A stretch of DNA of 64,000 bases, from positions 863,940-927,939 of the forward strand of contig NZ_JRKI01000029.1 in NCBI RefSeq assembly GCF_000935125.1, read 5' to 3'. The notes beneath the pieces were generated by a model. The model ran no database searches. It worked only from the letters and a program-made list of their open reading frames with translations, and was not told the origin of the DNA. The DNA is from Streptomyces natalensis ATCC 27448 (GTDB lineage Bacteria; Actinomycetota; Actinomycetes; Streptomycetales; Streptomycetaceae). Position 1 is the first letter of the stretch; every line of letters begins with the position of its first letter. Below are positions 63,224-64,000 of the stretch, piece by piece. A program made the translations under genes and the position numbers.

Positions 63224-63832
63224 TCAGTCGGCCGTGGCGTCCGCCCTGATGAGCCGGCGGACCTGGACCACGTAGAGGATCCCTGCCCACCAATACAGCG
63301 CCGTACCCCATCCCGCGAACGCCCAACCGAAAATTGTAGCGAGGGAGTGAAGCCAGGTGCTTCCGCCGCTCAGCAGGAGCAACGGGAAGGCATACATCAA
63401 GTTGAACGTAGCCGCTTTGCCCAGAAAGTTCACCTGGGGAGGGCCATACCCGTGACGCCCCAGGAATCCGACCGCGATCAGCAGCATCAGTTCGCGCGCG
63501 AGCAGTGCGGCGGTGAGCCAGAACGGCAGGATCTCACGCCAAGTCAGGCCGACGAGGGTGGAGAGGATGTACAGCCGGTCGGCCGCCGGATCGAGGATCC
63601 GGCCAAGACTGCTGATCTGGTTCCAGCGGCGGGCGAGCTTCCCGTCCAGATAATCGCTGACGCCGCTCAGCGCAAGCACCAGCAACGCCCAGGCGTTGGT
63701 GTTCGGGCCGCCGAATTCCGGCCAAAGGATCAACCACAGGAACACCGGCACGCCGACGAGGCGAGCCATGCTCAGAATGTTCGGGATGGTGAGGACGCGA
63801 TCCGTCTGTACCCGCGTCTCCTGGACCTCCAC
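63224..63832 (-). CDS. CDP-alcohol phosphatidyltransferase
   Basis: 202-residue membrane enzyme with about five helices. The signature SDYLDGKLARRWNQISSLGR ILDPAADR contains DG-x2-AR-x8-G-x3-D-x3-D, the CDP-alcohol phosphotransferase motif. Corresponds to Rv1822 (pgsA2) by neighbourhood. Substrate (glycerol phosphate, inositol or other) cannot be told. GTG 63832 has AGGAGG 7 nt upstream. First protein gene after the rRNA terminator, same direction. Confidence 0.9.
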   Translation of the reverse strand: MEVQETRVQTDRVLTIPNILSMARLVGVPVFLWLILWPEFGGPNTNAWALLVLALSGVSDYLDGKLARRWNQISSLGRILDPAADRLYILSTLVGLTWREILPFWLTAALLARELMLLIAVGFLGRHGYGPPQVNFLGKAATFNLMYAFPLLLLSGGSTWLHSLATIFGWAFAGWGTALYWWAGILYVVQVRRLIRADATAD

Positions 63833-63930
63833 TCGGAAGCCTCCTGGGTGAAATGTGCCGACGATACCCCTGACCTTACCTGCCGCGCCGACCACACCGC
63901 GCCGCGGGTCCCCGATCCGGGAAACGCGAA

Positions 63931-63967
63931 AGAGCCCCGCCGGGAACGTGGTTCCCGACGGGGCTCT
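63931..63967 (-). terminator. rRNA operon terminator
   Basis: AGAGCCCCGCCGGGAAC (63931-63947) pairs with GTTCCCGACGGGGCTCT (63951-63967), one mismatch and a 3-nt loop, starting 12 bp after the 5S end. Confidence 0.88.
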
Positions 63968-63978
63968 CTCTAAGAATT

Positions 63979-64000
63979 GTTCGGCGGCGTCCTACTCTCC
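63979..64000 (-). rRNA. rrf: 5S rRNA, 3' end only
   Basis: Read on the minus strand, the last bases give GGAGAGTAGGACGCCGCCGA then AC, the conserved 3' end of actinobacterial 5S rRNA. The rest, and presumably 23S and 16S, lie beyond the window. Confidence 0.9.

Overview
The window is chromosomal DNA of a Streptomyces or a very close relative. It has very high GC with third-position G/C in the genes and many GTG starts. Several gene neighbourhoods are typical of Streptomyces, and the last bases are the reverse complement of the 3' end of an actinobacterial 5S rRNA. All assignments come from reading the sequence; no database search was run.

Layout. 0-2.9 kb: a frameshifted ATP-grasp gene divergent from an ABC exporter driven by a MerR/SoxR-type promoter. 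2.9-9.5 kb: an NTF2-like protein, apolipoprotein N-acyltransferase (lnt), a Gfo/Idh/MocA oxidoreductase, an FAD monooxygenase and its divergent TetR regulator (four matching operators between them), a TPR-like protein and uracil-DNA glycosylase. 9.6-12.7 kb: two SDR/FabG genes, then a HipA-like kinase coupled to a DUF3037 gene. 12.5-16.5 kb is accessory. It holds integrase remnants, a ~118-bp direct duplication of the hipA 5' end, and two nested perfect inverted repeats that bracket a three-gene cassette (membrane protein, MFS exporter with a TTA codon, ArsR regulator). It ends with a TTA-containing 51-codon peptide ORF translationally coupled to an ABC exporter.

18.7-27.3 kb is central metabolism: a RamB/ScfR-type regulator divergent from aceA-aceB-hydroxyacyl-CoA dehydrogenase (glyoxylate cycle), then a cobalamin riboswitch controlling metE. 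27.5-34.7 kb: an S9 peptidase, a Rieske lipoprotein, an isochorismatase-fold protein without the catalytic triad, a PPOX protein, and matB with a single-chain acetyl-CoA carboxylase carboxyltransferase. 34.9-50 kb: LysR/EamA, a MocR-type GntR, two split-barrel flavoproteins, two EamA transporters, a Clp-N protein, SRPBCC, PadR, PhzF, a CPBP protease, a GCS2-type ligase and small conserved proteins.

50-64 kb is a conserved actinobacterial block, read mostly leftward. A tandem glycine riboswitch controls gcvP; dinB overlaps a PRC-barrel gene tail to tail. It continues with MerR, DUF151, a second MerR (FtsR-like), an FHA/GarA-like protein, DUF881-sbp-DUF881, a GDP-mannose pyrophosphorylase/pseudo-phosphomannomutase fusion, a CDP-alcohol phosphotransferase, the rRNA terminator and the 5S end. 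The order matches what is known of the mycobacterial Rv1822-Rv1832 region and the S. coelicolor SCO1378-SCO1389 region.
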